Positions 8,814 to 18,186 are shown, numbered from the stretch's first letter. The stretch is 64,000 bases of DNA from Flavobacterium johnsoniae (GCF_001879205.1 NZ_MLFK01000011.1:62001-126000); one strand, 5' to 3'. Numbers and translations: made by a program. Notes: generated from the letters alone by a model not told the origin.

Positions 8814-8845
8814 AAAACCTCGATCCCAAAAAATCGAGGTTTTTC
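8814..8845 (+). terminator. Rho-independent terminator
   Basis: AAAACCTCGAT (8814-8824) pairs with ATCGAGGTTTT (8833-8843), then T. It lies 28 nt past the stop of the small membrane protein. Confidence 0.75.
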
Positions 8846-8858
8846 CATTTTATAAACC

Positions 8859-9026
8859 TTACTCCTCACTCAAATAAGGATTCAAGATCTCCGCGAATTC
8901 ATTGAGCCAAAAATAATTGTCTTCAAAATTTGTTAATCCAATTTGGAGGGTTTCGTGTTGTCGCATTACGGCGAGGGCTAAAATGCAGTTTACTTGTCTT
9001 AATATTTTAGTCCTATCTTCAATTAA
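8859..9026 (-). pseudogene. 3' remnant of an unidentified gene
   Basis: On the minus strand 55 sense codons run without an ATG near their start and end in TAA at 8859-8861. The reading (…RQVNCILALAVMRQHETL… to …NEFAEILNPYLSEE) has normal protein composition and a helical look. Upstream the frame hits a stop at 9027-9029, right where a palindromic repeat begins (about 9036). This looks like the tail of a gene whose 5' part was lost. I do not recognise the family. Confidence 0.45.
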
Positions 9027-9035
9027 TTAAAAGAA

Positions 9036-9125
9036 TCAATTGCCTCCTGCTTTAGCTGGAGGTATAAATAAAGCTGGAAAAGGCTTTAGCCAAAATACGC
9101 ATTTGGCTAAAGCCTTGTTACTATT
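9036..9125. repeat. GGCTTTAGCC palindromic repeat, copy 1
   Basis: The left arm TCAATTGCCTCC…TTTAGCTGGAGG (9036-9062) is followed by a strong inner hairpin AAGGCTTTAGCCAAA / TTTGGCTAAAGCCTT (9080-9116). The right outer arm is absent. A fuller copy sits at 10053-10190, so the pair brackets the DJ-1 gene. It explains about 90 bp of the 449-bp gap 8786-9234. Confidence 0.7.
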
Positions 9126-9166
9126 GAACCTTTTAATTTCCAAGTTAAAACTAGGGGCTATTCAAT

Positions 9167-9203
9167 AAAAAAAAGCAAGACCAAAATTGATCTTGCTTTT
9201 TTT
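9167..9203 (-). terminator. Terminator of DJ-1/PfpI gene
   Basis: AAAAAAAAGCAAGA (9167-9180) and TCTTGCTTTTTTT (9191-9203) form an A/T-flanked stem that can work both ways. It lies 32 nt past the stop of the minus-strand gene. Confidence 0.75.
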
Positions 9204-9234
9204 AATTTGATAAATCTAAATAGAAATTTCTTTT

Positions 9235-9783
9235 TTAGACTCTTTGGCGCTCATGTATTCCTTCTTTAATTTCTTCCACCATTTTTTTATTAAAAGCGGG
9301 CAAATCATTCGGGTTTCGACTGGTTACTAATCCATTGTCTACGACAACTTCTGAGTCTTCCCATTGTGCTCCGGCATTTTTCAAATCGTTTTTAACAGAG
9401 AAGAACGAAGTTACTTTTCGACCTTGCAAAACATCGGCATCAACCAAAATTTGAGGTCCGTGACAAATAGCTGCTACTGGTTTTTTACTTTCAAAAAAAG
9501 AACGGACAAAATTTACTGCAGCTTCTTCTCTTCTCAATAAATCAGGATTTATAACTCCTCCCGGAAGAACCAACGCATCATAATCGGCTTCATTTGCCTG
9601 ATCTAAAACGACATCAACATTATATTCGTTGCTCCAGTTTCCGTCTTTCCAGGATTTAATAGTTCCAGATTTCAAACTGACGATATCTGCGTTCCACCCT
9701 TGCTCTTCGAGATAGGCTTTTGGAGATGCTAATTCTGATTCTTCAAATCCGTTTGTTGCTAATATGGCGATATTCTTTTTCAT
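9235..9783 (-). CDS. DJ-1/PfpI family protein (class I amidotransferase-like)
   Basis: 182 residues, the usual length of PfpI/YhbO-type proteins. The nucleophile elbow AAICHGP places Cys107-His108, and the N-terminal GFEESE supplies the conserved Glu near residue 14-17. Family members are cytosolic and are linked to stress survival, with deglycase/glyoxalase or protease claims that differ between members. It is a stand-alone gene, flanked on both sides by copies of the same palindromic repeat. A TTACCTA…TAGGTA inverted repeat lies 34-52 nt upstream. Confidence 0.88.
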   Translation of the reverse strand: MKKNIAILATNGFEESELASPKAYLEEQGWNADIVSLKSGTIKSWKDGNWSNEYNVDVVLDQANEADYDALVLPGGVINPDLLRREEAAVNFVRSFFESKKPVAAICHGPQILVDADVLQGRKVTSFFSVKNDLKNAGAQWEDSEVVVDNGLVTSRNPNDLPAFNKKMVEEIKEGIHERQRV

Positions 9784-9816
9784 AATTTTAAATATTTAAA
9801 CGTTATTAATTTTGAT

Positions 9817-9835
9817 TTACCTAAAATTAGGTATT
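9817..9835 (-). promoter_or_regulatory. Inverted repeat upstream of DJ-1 gene
   Basis: TACCTA and TAGGTA separated by seven A/T-rich bases form a palindrome 34 nt before the start codon. A control role is inferred from position only. Confidence 0.35.
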
Positions 9836-10052
9836 TCAGACAGCCAGCGAAAACGCACTATGTTAAACCTTTCTTTAATAAAAGTTAATTAATTGAATAG
9901 CAAGTTTTTATTAAAAATTAAACTATAATTATATAAGATTCAGGTCAATTTACATTACTATTTTATACCATGAAAGCTAAAGAAATGCTTATATAAATTA
10001 TGTCGCTCGGCTTCTCTTTTACAGATTTAAAAAACACATTTTAATTTAAAAA

Positions 10053-10190
10053 ATCAATTGCCTGCATCTTTAGATGGAGATTCATTTGATCAAGTACAAA
10101 ATGGCTTTAGTCAAAAAACACGTGTTTTTGGCTAAAGCCCTATAGGATGCAAATCTTTCAAACCTCCAGCTAAAGCTGAAGGCAATTCAA
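10053..10190. repeat. GGCTTTAGCC palindromic repeat, copy 2
   Basis: Full-length form. The outer arms TCAATTGCCTGCATCTTTAG (10053-10072) and CCAGCTAAAGCTGAAGGCAA (10165-10184) are inverted relatives. The inner hairpin ATGGCTTTAGTCAAAAA / TTTTTGGCTAAAGCC spans about 10101-10139. It occupies the centre of the 549-bp gap 9784-10332; apart from this, the DJ-1 upstream palindrome and the promoter at 10218, I see nothing else in that gap. Confidence 0.7.
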
Positions 10191-10217
10191 TTAAAAACTT
10201 CAATAACTTCTATGACA

Positions 10218-10249
10218 TTGTATGGTTCAAAAAATAAATGTTATTTTTG
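10218..10249 (+). promoter_or_regulatory. Putative promoter of the RR/HK operon
   Basis: TTG at 10218-10220 and TATTTTTG at 10242-10249, 21 bp apart, fit the Bacteroidota pattern at the long end of the usual spacing. The predicted start lies about 75 nt before the response regulator gene. Confidence 0.4.
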
Positions 10250-10332
10250 ATATTCCTTTTTTTGAAAACAATTTATCAGATGATTAAAACATTTCCGTTT
10301 TAATCACAGCAACCATTATAATTATACCATTT

Positions 10333-11010
10333 ATGAATGTTTTACTCATTGAAGATGATAAACGCATCAGCGAATTTATAGTAAAAGGTTTAGAGGAAAA
10401 CAACTTTACTGTGCATCTGGCCGAAACGGGCGAGATTGCGAGAGACCTCATCCAACAGGAGATTTGGGATATTATTTTAATGGATATTATGCTTCCGGGA
10501 ATCGACGGCATTCAGCTTGTAAAACTAATGCGTTTTAAAAAAAATCATACGCCCGTTTTAATGCTCAGCGCTTTGAGCGATACTGATGATAAGGTAAATG
10601 CATTAGATTCCGGTGCCGATGATTATCTGGTAAAACCGTTTCATTTTAAGGAATTAATTTCGAGAGTCAACGCTCTTACCCGCAGAACAAAATTTAACTA
10701 TGACAAAGTAGAAATCTTATATACTTTAGGAAGTTTAACCATAAATCCCGAAGAGCATAAGGTTACCGAAAACAATAACCTCATCGATTTATCGCCACGA
10801 GAATACAAACTGCTTTTATTTTTATTAGAAAACAGAAATAAAGTAATGCCGAGAACGCAGATACTAAATGCTGTTTGGGGCATTAATTACGACAATAATA
10901 CGAATGTTGTTGATGTCTATATTTCTTATCTGCGAAACAAAATTGAGCAGAATCATAAATTTATCCATACCATAAAAGGAACAGGATATATGCTTAAAGA
11001 AGAGTTATGA
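10333..11010 (+). CDS. OmpR/PhoB-family response regulator (CusR-like)
   Basis: DNA-binding response regulator of 225 residues. The receiver domain (1-115) has the acidic pocket Asp8-Asp9, phospho-acceptor Asp51 (LMDIMLPG), Ser79 and Lys101 (LVKPF). The C-terminal winged-helix (about 128-223) carries SPREYKLL and VDVYISYLRNKI. It overlaps the kinase start by 4 nt (ATGA), so the two are translationally coupled. It sits directly upstream of a CzcCBA-type metal efflux set and probably switches it on. The metal sensed is not visible. Confidence 0.92.
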   Translation: MNVLLIEDDKRISEFIVKGLEENNFTVHLAETGEIARDLIQQEIWDIILMDIMLPGIDGIQLVKLMRFKKNHTPVLMLSALSDTDDKVNALDSGADDYLVKPFHFKELISRVNALTRRTKFNYDKVEILYTLGSLTINPEEHKVTENNNLIDLSPREYKLLLFLLENRNKVMPRTQILNAVWGINYDNNTNVVDVYISYLRNKIEQNHKFIHTIKGTGYMLKEEL

Positions 11011-12365
11011 AAATACGCAATAGATTTACTTTAATATCGTCTTTTACTTTCAGCGTTGTCTTTGTCATTGCTTCCGTTATCACGTATTTTTCTTTCTACA
11101 ATTATTCGGAAAAGATTGTTTATAACGAACTTCAAAAAACTTGTCTGCTCACCGGAATTTTCTATCTCGAGAAAGATGAACTGCCCGAAAACCAGCATTT
11201 GATAATTGGCCAGCAATTCAGGGAAAATTCTCTTGAAATCATAACGCGTGTTTACAACAATAAAAACCAGATTGTATATGGTGACAAAAAAGTAGATTCG
11301 AATATAAATACAGAAAGACTGGATTACATTCGGAAAAACAGAAAACTGCATTTTAAATCCAGACATCATTTTTATTTTGGAAGTTACTATCACGACAACC
11401 AGGGAGATTTTGTGGTTTTCGTAAAAAAAAATGATGTCGAATTTAAAACCATGACTGATCGTTTGCAGCTTATCATGATTATGGTTTTAATCATTGGTTT
11501 AATTACTATTTATATAGTGAGCCGTGTACTTTCTAATCTTGCTTACAGTCCGATAAAAAACATTATCAATCAGGTAAACGAAATTCAGGCTTCGTCTCTT
11601 GACCGTCAGATTGTTTCTCCAAATACAAAAGATGATATTCAGGAATTGGTAGAAACGTACAATAATTTATTTAAGCGTTTATCGGATACTTTTATCATCC
11701 AGAAAAACTTTATCAATTATGTTTCACACGAGTTTAAAACGCCTTTAACTGCTATTTCGGGAAATCTGGAAGTGTTTGCACAAAAAGACAGATCAAGTGC
11801 AGAATACAAAGAAATGTCTGAAAAAGTACTGGAAAATGTCTATCAGATCGAAGATACAATGAATACTTTGATGATGCTTTCGGGTTTGAGAAACAATACA
11901 GAACTCAATGAAATTTTTAGGGTCGATGAATTAGTTTGGGACATAAACGATCAATTACCTGAGATTTACGATTTAAAAAATGCTCCAATACAAATCGTTC
12001 TGGAAGTGGAAAACGATAAACTGCTTTCTATAAAAGGAAACAGCAACGAAATTAAAATCGCTCTGTACAATATTATAGAAAATGCCGTAAAATATTCTAA
12101 CGGAAATCCTATCAAAATAAGCCTGCTTCAGCAAAACAATCAACTGAAAATTGTAATCGAAGACCACGGAAGCGGCATTAGCGAAGAGGACTTAACTTTC
12201 ATAAAACAAACCTTTTACAGAGGTAAAAATGTAAAAGATATAAAAGGCAGCGGCGTGGGTCTTTCTCTGGCCAATATCATCTTCAAGCAAAACAATATTG
12301 ATTTTAGCATTACATCCAAAAAAGACGAAGGAACCACGGTAACCTTACTGTTTCCGCCACTCTAA
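11007..12365 (+). CDS. Sensor histidine kinase of the two-component pair
   Basis: 452 residues. TM1 (about 10-30), an extracytoplasmic sensor loop (about 31-150), TM2 (about 153-173), HAMP (about 174-228), HisKA with phospho-acceptor His241 (VSHEFKTPLT), and HATPase_c with N box (IIENAVKYS), G1 (DHGSGI) and G2 (GSGVGLSLA). The architecture matches CusS/PcoS-like kinases. The sensor loop is rich in His, Asp, Glu and Tyr (RHHFYFGSYYHD), compatible with metal sensing, though this is inference. It is cotranscribed with the regulator. Confidence 0.92.
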   Translation: MKIRNRFTLISSFTFSVVFVIASVITYFSFYNYSEKIVYNELQKTCLLTGIFYLEKDELPENQHLIIGQQFRENSLEIITRVYNNKNQIVYGDKKVDSNINTERLDYIRKNRKLHFKSRHHFYFGSYYHDNQGDFVVFVKKNDVEFKTMTDRLQLIMIMVLIIGLITIYIVSRVLSNLAYSPIKNIINQVNEIQASSLDRQIVSPNTKDDIQELVETYNNLFKRLSDTFIIQKNFINYVSHEFKTPLTAISGNLEVFAQKDRSSAEYKEMSEKVLENVYQIEDTMNTLMMLSGLRNNTELNEIFRVDELVWDINDQLPEIYDLKNAPIQIVLEVENDKLLSIKGNSNEIKIALYNIIENAVKYSNGNPIKISLLQQNNQLKIVIEDHGSGISEEDLTFIKQTFYRGKNVKDIKGSGVGLSLANIIFKQNNIDFSITSKKDEGTTVTLLFPPL

Positions 12366-12420
12366 TCGTTTTCTAATGCTGCTCTAACCGTCTTATAACA
12401 CACATCAAATTAAGGGCTAA

Positions 12421-12446
12421 TATACCGCAGATAACTTTGCGGTATA
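12421..12446 (+). promoter_or_regulatory. Palindrome 17 nt before czcC-like start
   Basis: TATACCGCA (12421-12429) and TGCGGTATA (12438-12446) form a perfect 9-bp inverted repeat with an 8-nt spacer. It could be the binding site of the upstream response regulator or an RNA hairpin close to the TTG start. There is no T tract, so it is not a terminator. Confidence 0.5.
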
Positions 12447-12462
12447 TTAAAAACAACTTAAT

Positions 12463-13749
12463 TTGAAACGTATACTTTTAACCCTGCTCGTTATTGTATC
12501 GCACAAAGGTGCGGCGCAGCTTAGTGCAATAAACGATACTATTGTACTTTCCAGAACTCAGGCCGAGGCTTTGTTTCTGGATAAGAATATTTCTCTTATT
12601 TCTGAAAAACTGAATATCGACATGGCCGATGCACAGGTTATTCAGGCAAAATTATGGCCCAATCCTACGCTTACTATCGGCGAAATCAACCTTTGGAACA
12701 ATGCAACGGCCCAGGAACTTCCTCCATTATGGGGAAATTTTGGTAAAACTTCGCAAGTTACGGCCGAATTAGAACAGCTGATTCAAACAGCCGGAAAACG
12801 TAAAAAGTTAATTGCCATGGAAAAAGTGGGAGTTGATATTGCCAAAGAATATTTCAAAACTTTTCTGCGCAATCTAAAAATCGAATTCAGAGGTAATCTT
12901 ACCGAACTGCAGTACAATCAGGCGCAGCAGGCAATTTATCAAAAACAGCTTTCTGCTATGCAGACTTTACTTAAAGCTTACGGAAATCAGGTAAAACAGG
13001 GTAATGTAGGGAAAGGAGAATATATTCGATTAAAAGCTGCTGAACTTCAATTCTTAAAAGAAATAAGTGATTTGCAAAAGGAAAACAATGCTTTGCAGAA
13101 AGAGCTTAAAGTTTTAATGAATTTACCTGCTGCAAACTTTATCAAACTTACCGATGAAGGTTTCGTTCCCGATAGTAAAAATATAGAAAGCATCAACTTA
13201 GGAAATCTGATGGCTTCGGCCGTAGAAAACCGACCTGATATGAAAGTCATTAAACTCGGAAATGAATATAACGACAACAAGTACAAATACGAAAAAGCCA
13301 TGCGAACGCCTGATGTTACACTTGGCGTAAGTTATGACCGCGGAGCGAGTTTAATGAATGATTTCGTGGGGGTTGGTTTCTCTCTTGATCTACCATTTTT
13401 TAATAGAAATCAGGGAAATATCAAAGCCGCTAAACTGGCCATTGATCAGGGGAAATTATTGGCAGATGAAAAAACCATCAGCATACAATCTGAGGTATTG
13501 CAATCGTATGAAGATTTACTGGCAACCAAAAAATTGTATGAAAGTGTTGAGGCAGATTATGAAGGAGACCTGGATAAACTTTTAGAAGCTTACCGTAAAA
13601 ACTTCATGCAGAAAAATACCAGCATGCTCGAATATCTGGATTTTGTCGATGCTTATTTAGACAACAAATCGATCCTGCTTAATTCTAAAAAAGACCTGAA
13701 TAAAAACCTCGAAGAACTGCGCTACATAACAGGAGAAGAAGTCAATTAA
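12463..13749 (+). CDS. CzcC/CusC-like outer-membrane channel (pump 2)
   Basis: Outer-membrane component of the metal-type RND set, 428 residues. It starts at a TTG codon (12463-12465); no upstream in-frame ATG exists, and the TTG puts a signal peptide (MKRILLTLLVIVSHKGAAQ) at the N-terminus. Two OEP repeats follow (about 40-215 and 235-425), with PNPTLTIGEIN in the first strand region as in CzcC-like proteins. The 97-nt leader after the kinase gene contains a 9-bp palindrome. It is the first of a C-B-A gene order. Confidence 0.9.
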   Translation: MKRILLTLLVIVSHKGAAQLSAINDTIVLSRTQAEALFLDKNISLISEKLNIDMADAQVIQAKLWPNPTLTIGEINLWNNATAQELPPLWGNFGKTSQVTAELEQLIQTAGKRKKLIAMEKVGVDIAKEYFKTFLRNLKIEFRGNLTELQYNQAQQAIYQKQLSAMQTLLKAYGNQVKQGNVGKGEYIRLKAAELQFLKEISDLQKENNALQKELKVLMNLPAANFIKLTDEGFVPDSKNIESINLGNLMASAVENRPDMKVIKLGNEYNDNKYKYEKAMRTPDVTLGVSYDRGASLMNDFVGVGFSLDLPFFNRNQGNIKAAKLAIDQGKLLADEKTISIQSEVLQSYEDLLATKKLYESVEADYEGDLDKLLEAYRKNFMQKNTSMLEYLDFVDAYLDNKSILLNSKKDLNKNLEELRYITGEEVN

Positions 13750-13795
13750 AACAATTGAATACGGTACTGATAATCTCAAAATAAAAACAAACCTA

Positions 13796-14884
13796 ATGAA
13801 GAAATTTATTTTACTCCCAATGCTTGGGTTAATGCTCGTTTACGGATGCGGCAAAAAAGAAGAAATAAAAGAGACTAAAGACGAAAAGTTTTGCATCGAT
13901 AAAAACTTAAAAGAAAAAATTACAATTGAGCCGGTGCAAAAACGTGCCGTGAGCGAATCTATAAACTTAACGGGAAATATTACATATAACGGCGATCACG
14001 TTGTTCAGTTTAACAGTCTTGTTGAAGGAATTATAACCAAAACTACCTTTTCGCTGGGCGATTATGTAAAAAAAGGACAGGTTTTAGCCGAGATCAAAAG
14101 TACCGAATTAAACAGCATGCAGTCTGAAAGTAAATCGTTTCAATCGCAAATTGCGGTGGCACAACGTAATTTACAATCGGTTAAATCGATGTTTGAAGAT
14201 GGAATTGCTTCACAAAAAGACTTGATGCAGGCACAAAGCGAACTCGATGTTTTAAAATCTTCACTGGAAAATGTAAGAGCAAATCTGGCCATGTTCAGCG
14301 CCAGCAGCGAAAGATCGGTTTTTTTAATAAAAGCGCCTACAGAAGGTTATATTGTAGACAAAAATATTAGTCCGGGAATGCAGATTACAGATTCCAGCGA
14401 TCCGCTTTTTACAATTTCTGACTTAAAAGAAATCTGGGTTCTGGTGAATGTATATACGAGCAATTTAAAAAATGTAAGCGAAAATATGCCCGTTGATGTT
14501 ACAACACCAGCCTATCCGGGAGAAATTTTTAAAGGAAAAATAAAAATGCTTGCTAAAGTTTTTGATGCCGATGAACACGTTTTGAAAGCCCGAATTGTAA
14601 TGGAAAACAAAAACCTGAAACTAAAACCCGGAATGACAGCAGACATCATTATTGATAAAAGCCTGGGCGGTGATATGTTAGCGGCTGTTCCCGCAAAAGC
14701 CGTCATTTTTGACAACAATCGCGATCATATTTTAGTCTATAAAAACGACTGCACTATCGAAACCCGAGAAATTAATCCGGTAATCAAAAACAACAACTGG
14801 GTTTATTTTGATAAAGGAGTTAAAGAAGGTGAAATGGTGATTACCCAAAATCAGCTTTTGATTCACGAAAGATTAAAAAACTAA
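13796..14884 (+). CDS. CzcB/CusB-like periplasmic adaptor, lipoprotein (pump 2)
   Basis: 362 residues with lipobox VYGC (Cys18). The CzcB-like order is visible: a barrel-sandwich start VVQFNSLVEGII (about 62-73), KKGQVLAEI (about 87-95), an alpha hairpin (about 100-165), IKAPTEGYIVDKNISPG (about 179-195) and beta-barrel plus proximal domains to the end. The N-terminal stretch with FCIDKNLKE is a common feature of Bacteroidota CzcB. No His-rich metal-binding extension is present. It lies 46 nt after czcC and 33 nt before the permease. Confidence 0.92.
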   Translation: MKKFILLPMLGLMLVYGCGKKEEIKETKDEKFCIDKNLKEKITIEPVQKRAVSESINLTGNITYNGDHVVQFNSLVEGIITKTTFSLGDYVKKGQVLAEIKSTELNSMQSESKSFQSQIAVAQRNLQSVKSMFEDGIASQKDLMQAQSELDVLKSSLENVRANLAMFSASSERSVFLIKAPTEGYIVDKNISPGMQITDSSDPLFTISDLKEIWVLVNVYTSNLKNVSENMPVDVTTPAYPGEIFKGKIKMLAKVFDADEHVLKARIVMENKNLKLKPGMTADIIIDKSLGGDMLAAVPAKAVIFDNNRDHILVYKNDCTIETREINPVIKNNNWVYFDKGVKEGEMVITQNQLLIHERLKN

Positions 14885-14917
14885 TTATCCCTAAAACGGA
14901 TAAACACAATACAAGAC

Positions 14918-17900
14918 ATGAAAAAATTTGTACAAGGTTTAGTTGCTTTCTCGCTAAAAAACTCCCTCATCGTTTTTTTCCTGACAGCTATATTACTAGT
15001 CGCCGGTATAGTAAGCTATATCCATACGCCTATTGAAGCCTTTCCCGATGTAACCAATACAAGGGCAAGAATCATTACACAATGGCCGGGAAGAAGTGCC
15101 GAAGAAGTAGAAAAATTCATCACACTTCCTATTTCTAAACAAATGAACACCATTCCTAAAAAAGCCGAAGTACGTTCGATTTCGCTTTTCGGATTATCGG
15201 TGGTTACCGTGTTATTTGATGATGATGTTGAGGATTTTTACGCACAGCAATATGCCTCTAACCGTCTTAACGGACTGGATCTTCCTGAAGGTGCCGATGT
15301 AGATATCGAACCGCCATCCGGAGCAACGGGTGAGATATTCAGATATGTTATTAAAAGTGATTTACCGATTAAAGAAATCAAAGCCATTCAGGACTGGGTA
15401 ATCGAAAGAGAATTAATCGCTGTTCCCGGTGTTGCCGATGTGGTAAGTTTTGGCGGTGAAGAAAAAATGTTCGAAATCAAAATCAATCCGACGCAGCTTG
15501 AAAATTACAACCTTTCGGCTTTAGATGTATACGAAGCCGTTTCTAAAAGCAATATCAATGTTGGAGGCGATGTTATTCAGCGCGGCGATCAGGCTTATGT
15601 AGTACGCGGTGTTGGATTAATTAATAAAGTCGAAGATATTGGCAATATTTTGATTGAAACCAAAGGATCATCGCCCATATTGGTAAAACACGTAGCCGAA
15701 GTTTCGATCTCCGCAAAACCAAGATTAGGACAAGTTGGACTGGACGATCAGGATGATGTTGTAGAAGGAATTGTGGTAATGCTGCGCGGTGAAAATCCGG
15801 GAGAAGTTATCAAAAGACTTAAAGATCGTCTTGTTGAACTTAACGAAAGAGTTTTACCCGATAATGTAAAAATAATTCCCTTTATAGACCGTACCGAATT
15901 GGTCAATACAACCGTAAAAACCGTTACCAAAAATCTTGTTGAAGGTATTTTACTGGTATCATTAATCGTATTTATTTTTCTTTACAACTGGAGAACATCT
16001 TTGATTGTGGCTTCTGTAATTCCGCTTTCGTTTTTGTTTGCCATTGTAATGCTTCGAATTCAGGGATTACCGGCCAATTTAATTTCGATGGGAGCCCTTG
16101 ATTTTGGATTACTGCTCGAAGGAACATTAGTTATTGTCGAACAGGTCTTTGTGTCGCTCGAAAAGAAAGCGCATAAAGTAGGAATGGAACGCTTTAACAA
16201 CATGAGTAAAATGGGACTGATCAAGAAAAGTGTGGGCAGTGTCGCCACTTATATTTTCTTCGCCTTAATCATTTTAATTGTGGCCTTACTGCCTATTTTC
16301 TCTTTCACCAAAGTAGAAGGAAAAATGTTCTCTCCCCTCGCCTTTACATTAAGTTATGCGCTGTTAGGATCATTGATTTTATCCCTTACTTACGTTCCGG
16401 CAATGTGCAAAGTAATGTTGACTAAAAATATTGTCGAGAAAGAAAATATGATTTCGCGCTTCTTTAGAGAAAACCTTTATAAATTATTTAGATGGAGCAC
16501 CAAACATCGTAAAGCAACTATATATGCATTCTTAGCTTTATTAGCAATCTGCTGTACCAAGTTTGCTTTTTACGGATCTGAATTTATTCCGAAGCTGAAT
16601 GAAGGTGCCATTTATGTCAGGGCCACGCTGCCAAACAGCATCAATCTGGATGAATCGGTAAGATTGACCAAAGAAATGAAAGCTAAAATAAGGAAGTTTG
16701 AAGAAGTAAAATTTGTACTGACCCAAACCGGAAGACCAAATGACGGAACAGACCCAACCGGTTTTTTTAATATTGAATTTCATATCGAACTCAAACATCA
16801 GGACGAATGGAAACGAAACATTAGCAAAGAAGAACTGATTGCCGAGATCAAAAAACAACTCGATGTCTATCCCGGAATCGGATTCGGTTTCAGCCAGCCA
16901 ATTCAGGATAACGTCGAAGAATATGTTGCCGGGGTAAAAAGTCCGCTGGTGATTAAAATATTCGGAAATGATCTTTTTCAACTGGAAGAAATGGCGGCAA
17001 AAGTTGCCAAATCGATCAAAGATGTAAAAGGAATTGAAGATATTAATGTCTATAAAAACATTGGTTTACCCGAATTGAGAATTCAGCTTCATGACGAAAA
17101 AATGGCACGTTACGCAATTACGACTGCCGATGCGCAAGCTGTTATCCGAATGACTATCGGCGGACAAGCGGCTACTAAGTTTTACGACGACGAAAAGATT
17201 TTTGATATCACGCTTCGTTTCGAAAAAGAATATCGTGACTCAAAAGAAAAAATTGAAGGCATTCTGATTCCAACCCTGAATGGAAAAAAAGTACCGTTAA
17301 AAGAAATTGCAACTGTCGAATACAAAACGGGTCCAACATTCATTTATCGCGAAGGAAACAGCCGTTATATTGCCGTAGGATTTAGTATTGAAGGACGAGA
17401 TCTTGGAAGTACAATTGATGAAGCTCAGAAAAAAGTAGCTGCAGAAGTAAAACTTCCAAAAGAAAATATAATGAAATGGGCAGGAGAATTTGAAAGTAAA
17501 GAAAGAGCCTCGAAACAATTAGCTATGATTGTTCCTGTTGTTTTAGTGCTTATCTTATGTCTGTTGTATTTTAATTTCGGTAATTTTAAAGATACCTTAG
17601 TAGCTGTAAGCGCCATGCCCTATGCTTTTATTGGCGGATTCCTGTCACTTTGGGTAACCGGAACCGTATTCGGAATATCAGCCGGAATTGGATTTATTAT
17701 TCTCTTTGGAGTAAGCGCCATCGATAGTATTGTCCTCATTGGCATGATTAGGGAAAATATGAGAGCCGGAATGCATTTAAAAGATGCCATTTCACACGGA
17801 ATCCACAGCAGAATTCGCCCTATTGTAATGATTGCACTTATGGGATCTTTAGGTTTACTACCTGCAGCACTGTCTACAGGAATGGGATCTGAAGTCCAAA

Positions 17901-18022
17901 AACCTTTAGCCATCATGATCGTAGGCGGATTAATAACGTGTATGATTTTATCACTAACGGTTTTACCGCAGGTATTTTATCTGGTATACCGCAAAAAAGA
18001 TTTGAGCAATACAGAATCTTAA
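14918..18022 (+). CDS. CzcA/CusA-family heavy-metal RND permease (pump 2)
   Basis: 1034-residue HME-class permease. The start IETP-like PIEAFPDVTN (about 35-44), the TM4 block GALDFG…EGTLVIVE and the C-terminal GVSAIDSIVLIG are family signatures. Relative to CzcA (Asp402, Asp408, Glu415, recalled from the literature), the matching residues are Asp395, Glu401 and Glu408, so the second carboxylate is Glu instead of Asp. It exports divalent or monovalent metal cations by family; the specific ion is not readable. It is the last gene of the operon and a terminator follows. Confidence 0.93.
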   Translation: MKKFVQGLVAFSLKNSLIVFFLTAILLVAGIVSYIHTPIEAFPDVTNTRARIITQWPGRSAEEVEKFITLPISKQMNTIPKKAEVRSISLFGLSVVTVLFDDDVEDFYAQQYASNRLNGLDLPEGADVDIEPPSGATGEIFRYVIKSDLPIKEIKAIQDWVIERELIAVPGVADVVSFGGEEKMFEIKINPTQLENYNLSALDVYEAVSKSNINVGGDVIQRGDQAYVVRGVGLINKVEDIGNILIETKGSSPILVKHVAEVSISAKPRLGQVGLDDQDDVVEGIVVMLRGENPGEVIKRLKDRLVELNERVLPDNVKIIPFIDRTELVNTTVKTVTKNLVEGILLVSLIVFIFLYNWRTSLIVASVIPLSFLFAIVMLRIQGLPANLISMGALDFGLLLEGTLVIVEQVFVSLEKKAHKVGMERFNNMSKMGLIKKSVGSVATYIFFALIILIVALLPIFSFTKVEGKMFSPLAFTLSYALLGSLILSLTYVPAMCKVMLTKNIVEKENMISRFFRENLYKLFRWSTKHRKATIYAFLALLAICCTKFAFYGSEFIPKLNEGAIYVRATLPNSINLDESVRLTKEMKAKIRKFEEVKFVLTQTGRPNDGTDPTGFFNIEFHIELKHQDEWKRNISKEELIAEIKKQLDVYPGIGFGFSQPIQDNVEEYVAGVKSPLVIKIFGNDLFQLEEMAAKVAKSIKDVKGIEDINVYKNIGLPELRIQLHDEKMARYAITTADAQAVIRMTIGGQAATKFYDDEKIFDITLRFEKEYRDSKEKIEGILIPTLNGKKVPLKEIATVEYKTGPTFIYREGNSRYIAVGFSIEGRDLGSTIDEAQKKVAAEVKLPKENIMKWAGEFESKERASKQLAMIVPVVLVLILCLLYFNFGNFKDTLVAVSAMPYAFIGGFLSLWVTGTVFGISAGIGFIILFGVSAIDSIVLIGMIRENMRAGMHLKDAISHGIHSRIRPIVMIALMGSLGLLPAALSTGMGSEVQKPLAIMIVGGLITCMILSLTVLPQVFYLVYRKKDLSNTES

Positions 18023-18045
18023 TTTTACATATATAAATTGGAGAA

Positions 18046-18083
18046 AAGCACCTTTAGACATTTTTTGTTTAGAGGTGTTTTTC
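18046..18083 (+). terminator. Terminator of pump 2 operon
   Basis: CACCTTTA (18049-18056) pairs with TAGAGGTG (18070-18077) with one G-U, extended by flanking A/T, and is followed by five Ts. Confidence 0.65.
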
Positions 18084-18186
18084 GTTTAAAGCAATTTTCG
18101 ATAATTATCAATAGCAAGTTTTTTTTTTTGCAAAGGAAACAAAGCAATTAAAAACTTTGCGAACTTTGTGTTTAAATCCAAAACAA

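Noticed and set aside
16541..16981. 146-codon minus-strand ORF inside the czcA-like gene
   Set aside because: Aromatic-rich antisense shadow of a conserved gene.
18157..18186. TTG start for the AraC gene
   Set aside because: An ATG 30 nt later gives a typical N-terminus; the extension is repeat-like leader.
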